Assembly (NCBI GenBank): GCA_963556145.1
Contig: OY744468.1
Span: forward strand, 6,719,926-6,783,925
Origin: Hygrocybe punicea
Taxonomy: Eukaryota > Basidiomycota > Agaricomycetes > Agaricales > Hygrophoraceae
Direction of reading: 5' to 3'
Length of the DNA: 64,000 nucleotides
In this document: in pieces, positions 34,701 through 44,149 of the stretch
How the letters are laid out: each line of letters starts with the position of its first letter
Position numbering within the stretch: the first letter of the stretch is position 1
Notes under the pieces: generated by a model
Databases searched by the model: none
What the model saw: the letters and a program-made list of their open reading frames with translations, nothing else
Told to the model about the DNA's origin: nothing
Program-made: the position numbers and the translations under genes

Positions 34701-36807
34701 CAGATAGCTCTATCAGTATGCTTTTCTGTTTGACCAATTTGTTGGTTCACAATGAGTTACATGATTCAGAATATTTCTGTAGGGGACTAATTTCAGACAT
34801 ATCTGTTTAGTCAATTATTTCTTGCTTTTGGAAAGTGTTTCAATGTGAGAAAATGGTGTTTTCAATGTGTGTGGTGGTGTATTGAATTGCATTTTTTTTG
34901 CTTTCAGAGGATAGGAAGAGTACAAGTAAAAATACTTGCAACACTGCTGTTTACCTTTCATTCAAGGTATGAGAGAGGCCAATTGGCAAGCAATCAAACT
35001 CATTCAGTAGTGATTTAGGCAAGGATTTGATTGATCCATAGCAGAGTCATGTAGTGGTTTCTTTTATTATTAGCTATTTGTAAGCTGGGATGTACTTTGT
35101 AGATCCTAGATTTTTTGACCTGAATTTTCAGCTTGTAGCTGTTAGCTGTTAGCTTTTTAGGTGTTAGCTTTTAGGTGTTAGCTTTCTTTTAGGTTCAGGG
35201 GTATATATATTGTTTTATTGAGACGGAGGTTAGTTTTTTGGTTAGCCAATAAGCTATAGCTTGTAGCTGAGTCACTGGATTACTTTCAGAAGTTTGAAAG
35301 CAAGTGACTGTATTTAATAGGTGTGCCAAACTCTGATTTGGATGGTTTCAGTTTTAATTTGGCTGATCTTGATTGCAAGTGAGAAATTTTTCTTCACATG
35401 ATACATTTGCATCTATAAAGCTTTCACAAAGAGTTTCCAGAAATGTAAGCTGTTTCAGATGAAATCATTCATTTCACTGAGTCTAGATGTTATCAGCAGA
35501 TTGTAAAGAGTTGGTTCTCTTTTGAGCACTTGATTTAAGTAGAGTAAGCAGGGCCATGCCACTGCCAGATTTAATAGGGATTGTCCCATTGAGCACCATT
35601 TAAGGCTCACTAGCTGGCCAAAAGATTTTTAAAGTGACCAGCACTCCTACTACATTGCTCTTCATAAATTAAGTTCACTGCCACTAGGGTTCAGTCATGA
35701 TACATTTCTCTTATCTCAGCATTTTACATGTTCTGTACTAATGCTTTATTATCTGCTTTATATCCTTGTGTAGGCCAAAGCGGACAAGATCCCTTGGGTA
35801 TAAAAGCCAGAGGCCACTTCCAAGCTTTCTCCAGGACAGTAAAGCCCTTAAAGTGTCTTGTTGACTCAATTTTTAGTCAGAAGCAGTCAGACTTGTAGTA
35901 CAACTGTTGGCCTTCTTTGAAGGCATGAGCAGGTCATAAGACATCTTCATCAACTCATTCAGCCATATTTCTTGACTTTAACAAGCTGAGCTTTGCTTCA
36001 GGAGGCAAAACAAATTAATTTGATCAATACTAATCAGCTGGAGTGATTCTCAAAAGCTGCTCAGACTTAATCTTGGCCACAATAGTAGCTCCTGTATCAT
36101 TATTTTCATGGGTTTCACAATCAGATCATGTGTGGGCGGGAGGTTATAAGCCTTGGGATTTGCTAGAAAGTAATACTCTGCAAGGGTGTGTTCCCATTAC
36201 AGTTTCTAGACTTGATTGGTTGTGGGGATCAGTCAATCAGCTCAGGAATCTTTCTTGTTTGGAAAGTGCTCTTAGAAAAATAGAGGGGAAATGATACACT
36301 ATTAAATTGCGTATCATAGCCAATGATACAGTGTATTTGGATTCATTTCAATTGTTGTGTGGCAGTCCACCACCAACTTCTGGTCCAGCTCTTTTGTCTC
36401 AAGAGCAATCATCACCATGGTGGCTGTCCTGTTGTCCAGACTCAACTGAGCTTTTCATGACAGGCGCTCTGTTACAAGGTACACCAGAGGATGAATCATT
36501 GTTTGGCCAGTAGCCTATGGGGGGGCTATTTGAACCTCTATCTTTCAAACAGACCAGTTAATTCTGGTATTGAGTATCTGTTCTCTTTCATAAGGTGAAT
36601 GTCTTTCACCAAATAGGTTTCTAGTTTGCTTGATGCTTTTAACATTTCCGCAGCATTCTGTTCTGTATATTCTCTATGTTTCAAAGCTGTAAACTTAGTA
36701 GCATAATCTTCCATATTTATTGTTTGATGAAAAGTAAACTTGAATTGTTTTTTGTTTTGGGTATATCATTTCATTTTATTATGTATAAGTTGATAGATAA
36801 AATCTAT

Positions 36808-37830
36808 CTATACATGTAGTTGAAATATATTATATTTATCTGATAGACCATGTATATTTTTCAGATAGTCTTCTTTGGTTTGTGGCAGATTGAGTTTTTC
36901 TGTAAAAGCAGCTAGAAGTCTGATACATGCTTCAGCATCAGCTATTGCTGTATGTTGGAGATGTACTGGAATTGGATAGCAATTTAAATCCATCAAGGCT
37001 GTAGCCAGATTGTGTTTTTTATATTTGTGATGAGCTTGGTAGAGATCAATAGTTTGAAGATGTGGAAGTATTTTGTTATGTCTTTTGAGATTGTTTCTCA
37101 AGCAGGGTATATCAAATTTATTTATATTAAAGCCCACTATAATTTTGTTTTGCAACTGGTCTGTGATGTAGTCACCCATCATGTCTAGATCATTTCCCAA
37201 GTGGTCCAGGGTTTGTTGCGTTATTTTATTAACTTTATATGCTTCACCATTGATGTCAACTGTATAATTAGAGGATGGTTTTACATAGAAGTGGTCTTCT
37301 ATTGGTTTATTTGATAAGATGGGATCTGCATGCATGTCTAGTGTGATCATACATACTGAAAGAACATTAGATTTAAATGTATTGAGACCATCTGTTTCAA
37401 TATCTAGAAAGATGAGATCTTTTTGAAGATGTTTTAGTTGTTTATAAACAAGTGAATGTGATGATATTTCTAGCAATGACTTGAATTCTTTTGTTTGGGA
37501 GGATGACATGGGTGAAGAGGAATATTTAAATGGGATGACAGTGGATGGAGAATTTTTACAATTCATATGGAGCTTAAGCGAGCTCTTTTTGAGTGCTTCT
37601 AGCTTGTCCAAAAATTGCTTTTTGAGGGTTTCAAGCATAAGTTGACAGTTATATTCTAAATGGGCTAAATTAATATATTGGGGAACATTTTTATGTTTTA
37701 TTTGTCTTTCATTTAATAAGAGTTGCAGATCATTGGACATTTTTATTTCCATTTCTGCAATAAGGGTGTTGGTGATTTCATTCATAGTAGTTGTGAGCCA
37801 GGTAGTCAGATTTATTGTAGATGGATACAT
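36808..37830 (-). CDS. DEDDh 3'-5' exonuclease domain protein of the Penelope-like element (340 aa)
   Basis: DEDDh exonucleases (DnaQ/RNase T fold) remove nucleotides from 3' ends with two metal ions. Motif Exo I is LIFLDIETDGL (D-x-E) at about 37404, Exo II is GFNINKFDIPCLRNNL (D) at about 37130, and Exo III is HTAIADAEACIRLL (H-x4-D) at about 36950. The first 130 residues are basic and Ser-rich without a motif. The start ATG is nine bases after the stop of the reverse transcriptase, and it is in the same reading frame. The two therefore read as one frame interrupted by one TAA codon. Possible expression: readthrough, reinitiation, or a spliced message. Terminons, giant telomeric Penelope-like elements of rotifers, carry DEDDy exonucleases; here the third motif is the DEDDh kind. 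Confidence 0.8.
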   Translation of the reverse strand: MYPSTINLTTWLTTTMNEITNTLIAEMEIKMSNDLQLLLNERQIKHKNVPQYINLAHLEYNCQLMLETLKKQFLDKLEALKKSSLKLHMNCKNSPSTVIPFKYSSSPMSSSQTKEFKSLLEISSHSLVYKQLKHLQKDLIFLDIETDGLNTFKSNVLSVCMITLDMHADPILSNKPIEDHFYVKPSSNYTVDINGEAYKVNKITQQTLDHLGNDLDMMGDYITDQLQNKIIVGFNINKFDIPCLRNNLKRHNKILPHLQTIDLYQAHHKYKKHNLATALMDLNCYPIPVHLQHTAIADAEACIRLLAAFTEKLNLPQTKEDYLKNIHGLSDKYNIFQLHV

Positions 37831-37839
37831 ATTGCTTTT

Positions 37840-40800
37840 TTAGAAGCCTTTTTGTTTTCTAGCTTTTAGAACTCTTTTGTGCAGAGTTGGTGGGAGTTTA
37901 TAGCAGATAGTGATTTTTTCTTTGAGTGATTTTGGTAGGTTGTGGATTTTGTATGCTATATGTTGGGAAAATTCATTCAGTGATTGTCTGAGATATGTAT
38001 GAGGGATTTGATGATTATAAAGGATTTTGAAAATGAAGGGGATTTTTTGGCTTTTCTCTTTTATTTTTAGATAAAGCTTTCTGTTGGAATATTTGACTTT
38101 TGAGAGGGTGGATTGAATTAGATCCAGAGGGTAACCTCTTCTTTGTAGTCTTATAGTGAATAGAGCTATCATTTTATTGTAGTCTCTTTTAGTACTGCAT
38201 ATTCTAGCATATCTGATGGCTTCTCCTTTGATAAATCCAGTCTTCATACTGGATGTATGATTGGAGTGGAATGGTAGATAGGAGTATTGGTTGAGTGGCT
38301 TTTGAAAGACCATTGTTTGTATCAAGGACTTTTTCAGATTAAGAATGATAGTTATATCAAGAAAATCTGTTTGCAAAGCAACATTAGACCATGTGAGATT
38401 GATTTTGGGTGCAAGATTGTTCATTTCAGTTTTAAATTCAGTAATAGTTATAGCATTATTTTTTGCTATAACAAAAATGTCATCTATGAATCTTTTATAC
38501 ATAAGAATATTTTTGTTTAGACTGAACTTTGTTACAGTGTTTCTTTCAAGCATGTGCATGAATAAGTTAGCATAGGGTGGTATCATTGGGCTTCCCATTG
38601 CTGCACCATTGGTTTGTTGGTAAATAGAGTCATCAAAATTTATATAGCCTTTTGTAAGGACAAACTCCATGGCCCATATTAGAAAATCTCTTTTACTAGG
38701 TGTTTCCCATTGTAATTCATTGATGTAGTTTCTTGTGAGTTCAAGGCCTAGGGTGATATCCATATTTGGATATAAACTATCAACATCAGCAGTCATAATT
38801 TTATATTCTTGAAGACTGAGATGTTTACTATTTAGATTTTCAAGCTCTTCAATGAGTTGACATGAATCTCTTAGTACATTGTAACAGGTGTGAGTTACTA
38901 AAGGATTTAATTGATTTGCAATCCATTCAGATAAATGAAAGGTAAGCCATGTCATACTTGGTACAATAGGTCTTCCAGCTACTGGCTTTTTGTGGATCTT
39001 TGCAGTTATATAAAATTTAGATGGTGTAAAGGGTTTATCATCATCTCTTTGTAGAATCCATTTGGCTTCATCTGTACTTATTGTGCCAATATTTGCATAC
39101 TCCAATATTTTTTCTTTGAGATTGTTGAAAAGATAATTTATAGTTGCAAGGCCATTATCTTCACCCATATAGTCTTCTGTGACATTTATATATGATGTGG
39201 AGTGGAGGTGAGCTAAACAGGCATTTTTGTACCAGGTGGTATCTGCAATGGCATAGCCAAGGTTTTTATCTGCAGTAATTACTATGATATCTGGATCTTC
39301 TAGTAGTGTTTTTAAAGCATTTAGGTGGGATTTAGAAGTATTTCTAACTTGGATGTTGGTAGCACTTGTTAGTTTCATATTCAAGTCTTGTAGACTTGTT
39401 TCAATGTCTGGATGATTTATGTGTGCTTGAGGATTCCAAGTACTGGGAATCCAATAATGATTTTCTGTATTATTGTCTTCTAGTCTGTGGTGCCATTTCA
39501 ATCTGACTCTTCTTGTAAAGTCTTTCATGCTGTGTGATATTGTTTTTGAATTTTCTTTTAGTTTTGGTGAGGGTATGAATTTATGACCAAGAGCTAGAGA
39601 GTCAAGCAGTGGTTTTGAAATGTCTTTGGTAGATATATTGTGCACATGAGGAATAGCTACTCCAGTTGTTTTAAGAGATATAATTTTATCTTGAAAATCT
39701 AATAAGTATTGTTGCTTTTTGATTTTCATGTTTCTGAGTAGAGTTTCATTTTTTCTTGAGAGCCTTCTACAATTTTTTGAGGATTTATCTAAGCTCTCTT
39801 TATATTGTTGCCCCTTCTGTTCCCTCTTCCTCTGTAGGTTCCCCTTCCTCTTCCAGAATTTTGTAAGAAGTTGGTTTGATGCATCATGGGGTTCATGGGC
39901 AGCATAGGTGCTTGGGGCAGCATGGGTGGTTGGGGAAGTTGGAAGGGAGGTGGTTGAGGCATGAAGTAGGGAGCATATCTGTGTTTGGGGAAAGTTTGCC
40001 TGCTGGGTCCAGATTTCCCCAGAGGGGGAGGTAAGTTGAGCTATTCCATTTCTATTAGTGGGAAGAGTTTCATTGTGAAAGAAAAGGCTTACTGCTTTAT
40101 TGTATGCAGCACTTTCTTTCTTTTCCATGAAAGCTTTGGTCTTATCCTCACTAGCTTTGTTTGCTTCCACAGCTTGTTGTTGTCCTATTTCTATCCAGTG
40201 CTTTCTATTTTTGGCCCAGTATTGGCATGCAGCCTGTGCTTCTTTTTTGATATGGGCTTGTTTGTTTTTTGGAGTATCAGTGCTGGTTAGGAGGAGCATT
40301 TCCTGTTCTTTGACAGAACTAATGAAACTTTTAGTAATTTCACCAGAAATGCCCATAATGTCCAGGAGGGTTTGATTTTTGGCTGTCTTGTATTGAATCA
40401 TAGTTTGGAGGAGGTTTTCTTTGAATTTGAGTGTATCTTTATCCCAGAGACTTTGCAGTTCTGTAAGGGATGTGGGGTTGACTTGAGGGGCTTTTATATT
40501 GCTGAGGAAGGGAGGTAGAGTTCCATCCACTTCAAAAGCATTGCCCAGTCTTTTGATGTTGATTTCCTGAAGGTGATGATCTTTGGAGGCTGTCACAGTA
40601 TTTTTCAGTAGAGTTACTGTAAATCAAGGTTTGTTTCTAACCTTTTATAATTCTTTCTTTATGAGTAGAAAGATCCTTCAGAAGCCAGGAGGCAACAGAG
40701 GTGCTGTCACCTTCAGAGGGTTTAGCCTCTTTCCATAAGGCATCAATGATGGCCTCTTCATTTTGAGAAGGGGTAGGAGAGTTTGGAGGCTCCATGAAGG

Positions 40801-40870
40801 AGGAGGATGAAGACATGAGTGTTGAGTGTGGTTTGCAAGATGGTGTTTGAATAGTTCTGGTGTTGAACAA
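37840..40870 (-). CDS. Penelope-like reverse transcriptase, endonuclease-free (Coprina/Athena type likely)
   Basis: Two exons (40870-40642 and 40616-37840) separated by a 25-nt GT-AG gap join in frame to about 1001 residues. The second exon alone is open for 918 codons. The first 440 residues of it are basic and coiled-coil-like. Then come IVITADKNLGYAI (about residue 442, the PLE N-terminal DKxxG motif), KIHKKPVAGRPIVPSM, MTADVDSLYPNMDI (catalytic Asp, about 603), NGAAMGSPMIPPYANLFMH (about 661) and YKRFIDDIFVI (FxDD, about 705), followed by the PLE-specific GFIKGEAIRYARICS. No GIY-YIG endonuclease follows the RT; instead the exonuclease ORF does. This matches endonuclease-deficient PLEs known from fungal and rotifer chromosome ends, which attach to free 3' ends. 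The frame is intact, so it could be active. Confidence 0.85.
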
Positions 40871-40997
40871 AAGTCATGAGTATAAAACTCAGAGATATGA
40901 GAATGATAGGAATGTGGAAGATTATGTCATTATACATACTGTTTGCTAAATAAGTTGGGCTAGGCTAGTGTTGGACTAGCAATCAATGTCAATTTCT

Positions 40998-41185
40998 ACA
41001 ATTGGTCCGCGCATCGAGCACACTTGATCTGCGCATCGAGCAAACATGGTCCGCGCATCGATTACACTCCGTCCATGCATTGAGCTCACTCTGTCCATGC
41101 ATTGAGCAAACATGGTCCATGCATCAAGCACACTGGGTCCGCACATCGAGATCACTCGGTCCGCGCATTGATACACTGATAGGTG
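40998..41185. repeat. 22-bp satellite, short array (about 8 monomers)
   Basis: Degenerate 22-bp units around the core TCYGYRCATYRAGC, for example TCCGCGCATCGAGC and TCCATGCATTGAGC. It is followed by a non-repeated spacer (TGATAGGTGTAATGCCCAAC) and then the foldback at 41218. The same order occurs at 49868-49913. Confidence 0.85.
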
Positions 41186-41217
41186 TAATGCCCAACATCA
41201 GTGATGGTAATACATAA

Positions 41218-41493
41218 GTCCGCGCATCGAGCAAGCTCTATCCGCGCAACCCTCTAAGCACACCCATTGGATACCTGTGGGTTTACCCATCATTTTAAGC
41301 CCCGGATCATCCAAAACGGTCAAGTATTGAGCCAGATATGCTCGAAACAATGAAAGGACATTGTTTCGAGCATATCTGGCTCAATACTTGACCGTTTTGG
41401 ATGATCCGGGGCTTAAAATGATGGGTAAACCCACAGGTATCCAATGGGTGTGCTTAGAGGGTTGCACGGATCGAGCTTGCTTGATGCGCGGAC
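41218..41493. repeat. 276-bp near-perfect foldback (inverted repeat), copy 1
   Basis: Two arms of 135 bp flank a 6-base loop (AAAGGA at 41353-41358). The outer end reads GTCCGCGCATCGAGCAAGC and its partner ends in GCGCGGAC. The inner arm contains CCCCGGATCATCCAAAACGG. The transcript or single strand would form a very stable hairpin. No ORF is inside. It may be a foldback transposon or MITE-like unit. Confidence 0.85.
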
Positions 41494-41810
41494 TTGGTCT
41501 CTGATCATAGGAAAAGTGTAACATTGACAAATGCAAGATCATTCATTGCAGCAGCTGTACTTGAAATGCCAGTGGTGGGATGAAGAACAAAGAGTATCTG
41601 AAAAATGTGATCATTCCTGACAGTCTGTGTAATTGTGTTCATGGGTGCATCCTTCATCTATACATTATCGCTCCATTTACTGATATTTATATCAAAACAC
41701 TACTGCCAAAAATTCTGAGACATTCATCATCATTCATGAAATAATTCACAACAGTTGTGGTATTGAAATTTTGAAATTCTGTCAAGCCACTCTTGAGGCA
41801 TGGAGGTTAA

Positions 41811-41890
41811 ACCCTAACCCTATATTTAAACCCTAACTTCTTCTTGCAACCCAATCCCCATGACAATGCCCAGAACACAGCTTAGGGTTA
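41811..41890. repeat. telomere-like CCCTAA/TTAGGG motifs
   Basis: AAACCCTAACCCTA at about 41811, AAACCCTAACTT at about 41827, and CTTAGGGTTAAG at about 41881. They are degenerate and few, so they could be interstitial telomeric sequence or chance, but they sit between two palindromes near a telomere-type retroelement. Confidence 0.4.
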
Positions 41891-42055
41891 AGATCTTTCT
41901 AGTTTTCAGGAAAAGTTTTAATTTGCTGAATGAAATAAAAAGGTAGGGCAAAACTTTTGAAGGCTGCCGCCAAGGCATGCCTTCAAATGTTTTGCCCTAC
42001 CTTTTTATTTCATTCAGCAAATTAAAACTTCTCCTGAAAACTAGAAAGATCTTAA
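41889..42055. repeat. inverted repeat with about 76-bp arms
   Basis: The left arm runs from TTAAGATCTTTCTAG to AAACTTTTGAAGG, the right arm from CCTTCAAATGTTTTG to CTAGAAAGATCTTAA, with few mismatches and a short GC-rich centre (CTGCCGCCAAGGCATG). It is unrelated to the other foldbacks in sequence and contains no gene. Confidence 0.8.
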
Positions 42056-42340
42056 GTCACTTAGGCAACATCACCTTGTCCTACAATCAATATTATCTTT
42101 CTGTATTCAGTGACTCTTATACATTTCTTTTCTTCCAGCATATCTTCTTAATAGGTTTGTTGTGTAAACTTCCCCTTCTACTCCTCCTCCTCCTCCTCCT
42201 TCTGGGCCAAATAACTCCAACTCATCCCTCTATTATTAGCATTAGCACTTCTCTTGTCATAACCCAAGTTTGTTTCTCTGTATATTTGGCTGTTACTAAC
42301 AGCTTTCCCTTAGTCAAATTTATCATACCTCGTGTTCATC

Positions 42341-42450
42341 TCCCCCCTCCTGCTCCTGCTCCTACTCCCACTTCTCCTGCTCCTTCTTCTCCTTCTTCTC
42401 CTTCTCCTTCTCTTCCTCTTCCTCTTCCTCTTCCTCTTCCTCTTCCTCCT
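42341..42450. repeat. (CTTCCT/CTCCTG)n pyrimidine-rich simple repeat
   Basis: About 110 bases made of CTCCTGCTCC-, CTTCTCCTTCTC- and CTTCCTCTTCCT-type units. Long open frames across it, reading poly-Leu or Ser/Pro-rich, are artefacts of composition. Confidence 0.8.
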
Positions 42451-42727
42451 TCTGTTCTTTTGCCCCATGCTTATGAATTTCTTTCTGCATTTTTATCTTA
42501 GATGCACTAGTAAAACTCCCTAGATAATGAATTATATCACATTAGGTTAGAACCTAAGAGAACTAACCAGGAATAACATTACCATAGTTATTGCTCTTTT
42601 GAACCTCATCCATTTTCATCATCACTTCTTGCAGACCTTCATGGATCATTTGTAGTGATTGGAATGGGTACAACAACCGGCACAGGTAATGGGTACAGGT
42701 CTGGATACAATTCTCCTACCCGTGAGC

Positions 42728-42866
42728 TTTATTTTAAGCACCGGATTGTCCAAAATGGTCCAGTATTGGTTGAGTTATGATCAAAACAATGAGGACTGAT
42801 TGTTTTTATCATAACTCACCCAATACTGGACTATTTTGGATGATCCGGGGCTCAAAATGACAGGTA
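42728..42866. repeat. inverted repeat related to the 276-bp foldback core
   Basis: Arms GGTCCAGTATTGGTTGAGTT and AACTCACCCAATACTGGAC face each other, and the outer parts CACCGGATTGTCCAAAATGG and TTTGGATGATCCGGGGCT match the inner arm of the foldbacks at 41218 and 49913. The outer satellite-like termini are absent. Confidence 0.7.
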
Positions 42867-44149
42867 TACCCGCGGGATCACAGGTACAGGTAGCTGCAGG
42901 TACGGGTATGGGTACAGTGCCAATGCCCACAGGTTACCTGTGCCAATCACTAGTCATTTGTTGCTTTGTGGGTTTGATTTTGTTCATGTCCCTACTCATG
43001 GGTCATAAATGATCCTCTGCTTCTCCTCTCATCTGCTGTTCCATCTTCTGAACCAGACAAACTTGTCATTCACTCATCATCTTGTAAACCAAATAAACCA
43101 TTTTCTGACATCCATGGCCATGGTGTTGAGCCTGAATACCTTATTGCATTCAGGGAAAAACACTTTGACCATATCACAAAAACTCCCAGTACATCTTCCA
43201 TGAACAGGTCCTGGTATGTCCATGACATACTGATTCTGAAGGTTTTTGCCATCAAAGTAGGCTACTTCGACATCTTTTAGCAAGGGCACTGACTTTATAT
43301 CCATTGTGGCACAGGATTAGTGGATATAAAACACATGCTAATTCAAAAGCACTCACTTTTGAGACCCAATGCAGATACAGCAGTTTCATTTGTATCCTCA
43401 ATCCAGTGGGACTACTTTTCAGTTGGCACAGCTTGAATTGTGGGAGGACAAACACAAGGTTCCCTTTCAGGTACAAGGTGAATCAGATTGAGGCATGGTG
43501 CCTTGGGCTCACTTTGGGTTGACTTAGATAACTGTAGCAAAATACCAGTGTCCATTGAAACAGGAATTGTTGCCATAGTGGTTGATGCTGTGTATCTGGA
43601 AAGACATTCAGTTAGCATTCAGTTATTACTTGGTTAAAATGGAAGGCACAGTGTCATGACTGCACCATATACCTGGTGGAAACCCCACTTTTTCTCATTA
43701 GAGTGTAACTCCCCCTGTAGGTCCTATTCTTGACTCCATGACGAAGACAAATTCCCAGAGTGTTTGGTTGACTGAATACTGTGGTCTTCATCCAAATCAT
43801 AGAATTGCACTGTGCAAGTCAGGCTTGCTCTCCAGGCACAGACATCATAATAATTTTACCAGGTATCACATACTGTTCAAGTTCTGATGTTGCAATGAAA
43901 TTGGGTAGAGCAGAGGCACATCAGTGATCTTCACCCTTCAATGACTCTAAATGTAAGAAGTCCACATCAGGGACATCTAAAAGGAAGGGGAGGAAGGGGG
44001 GTCTGTGGCGTGGGTATTCGGTTATGGTCGCGTTTTGCTCGCGTGTGGGCACGTTTCGTCGCTTATACTCGCATGGTCTCGCTTGCTTAGCCACGCGAGG
44101 CCTCTGTCCCCTAGCGAGGCGAAGCCGAGCCATTTTGGCTGCAACGCGA

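Larger units (their letters stand above)
32861..36807. other. AT-rich non-coding tract with tandem repeats
   Basis: No gene is recognised in almost 4 kb. It contains a duplicated block at 33400-33760 and a 160-bp tandem repeat at 34160-34700 (listed separately), plus a short GTTAGCTTTTAG-type repeat near 35130-35190. It may be the 3' region of the Penelope-like element, which is transcribed toward it. Confidence 0.45.
36808..40870 (-). mobile_element. Penelope-like retroelement with RT and exonuclease
   Basis: Transcribed right to left: an N-terminal exon, a very short intron, RT, and exonuclease. The element's ends are not defined. On its 5' side, within about 1 kb, are a short 22-bp satellite array, a 276-bp foldback and telomere-like CCCTAA motifs. 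On its 3' side is nearly 4 kb of AT-rich non-coding DNA. No hammerhead ribozyme motif was recognised by eye, but I could not search systematically. Confidence 0.75.
42056..43980. other. repeat-rich tract with no recognised gene
   Basis: Apart from the simple repeat and the palindrome at about 42728 there are GGTACAGG-type short repeats at 42660-42950. Open frames between 43009 and 43620 have no motif and change strand. I see no gene. Confidence 0.4.

Noticed and set aside
36808..41500. Hammerhead ribozyme expected in some telomeric Penelope-like elements
   Set aside because: I did not recognise the conserved CUGAUGA/GAAA arrangement by eye; a covariance search would be needed.
41977..42523. 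Leu-rich or Ser/Pro-rich open frames (174 and 63 residues)
   Set aside because: Products of the CT-rich simple repeat and of the palindrome arm.
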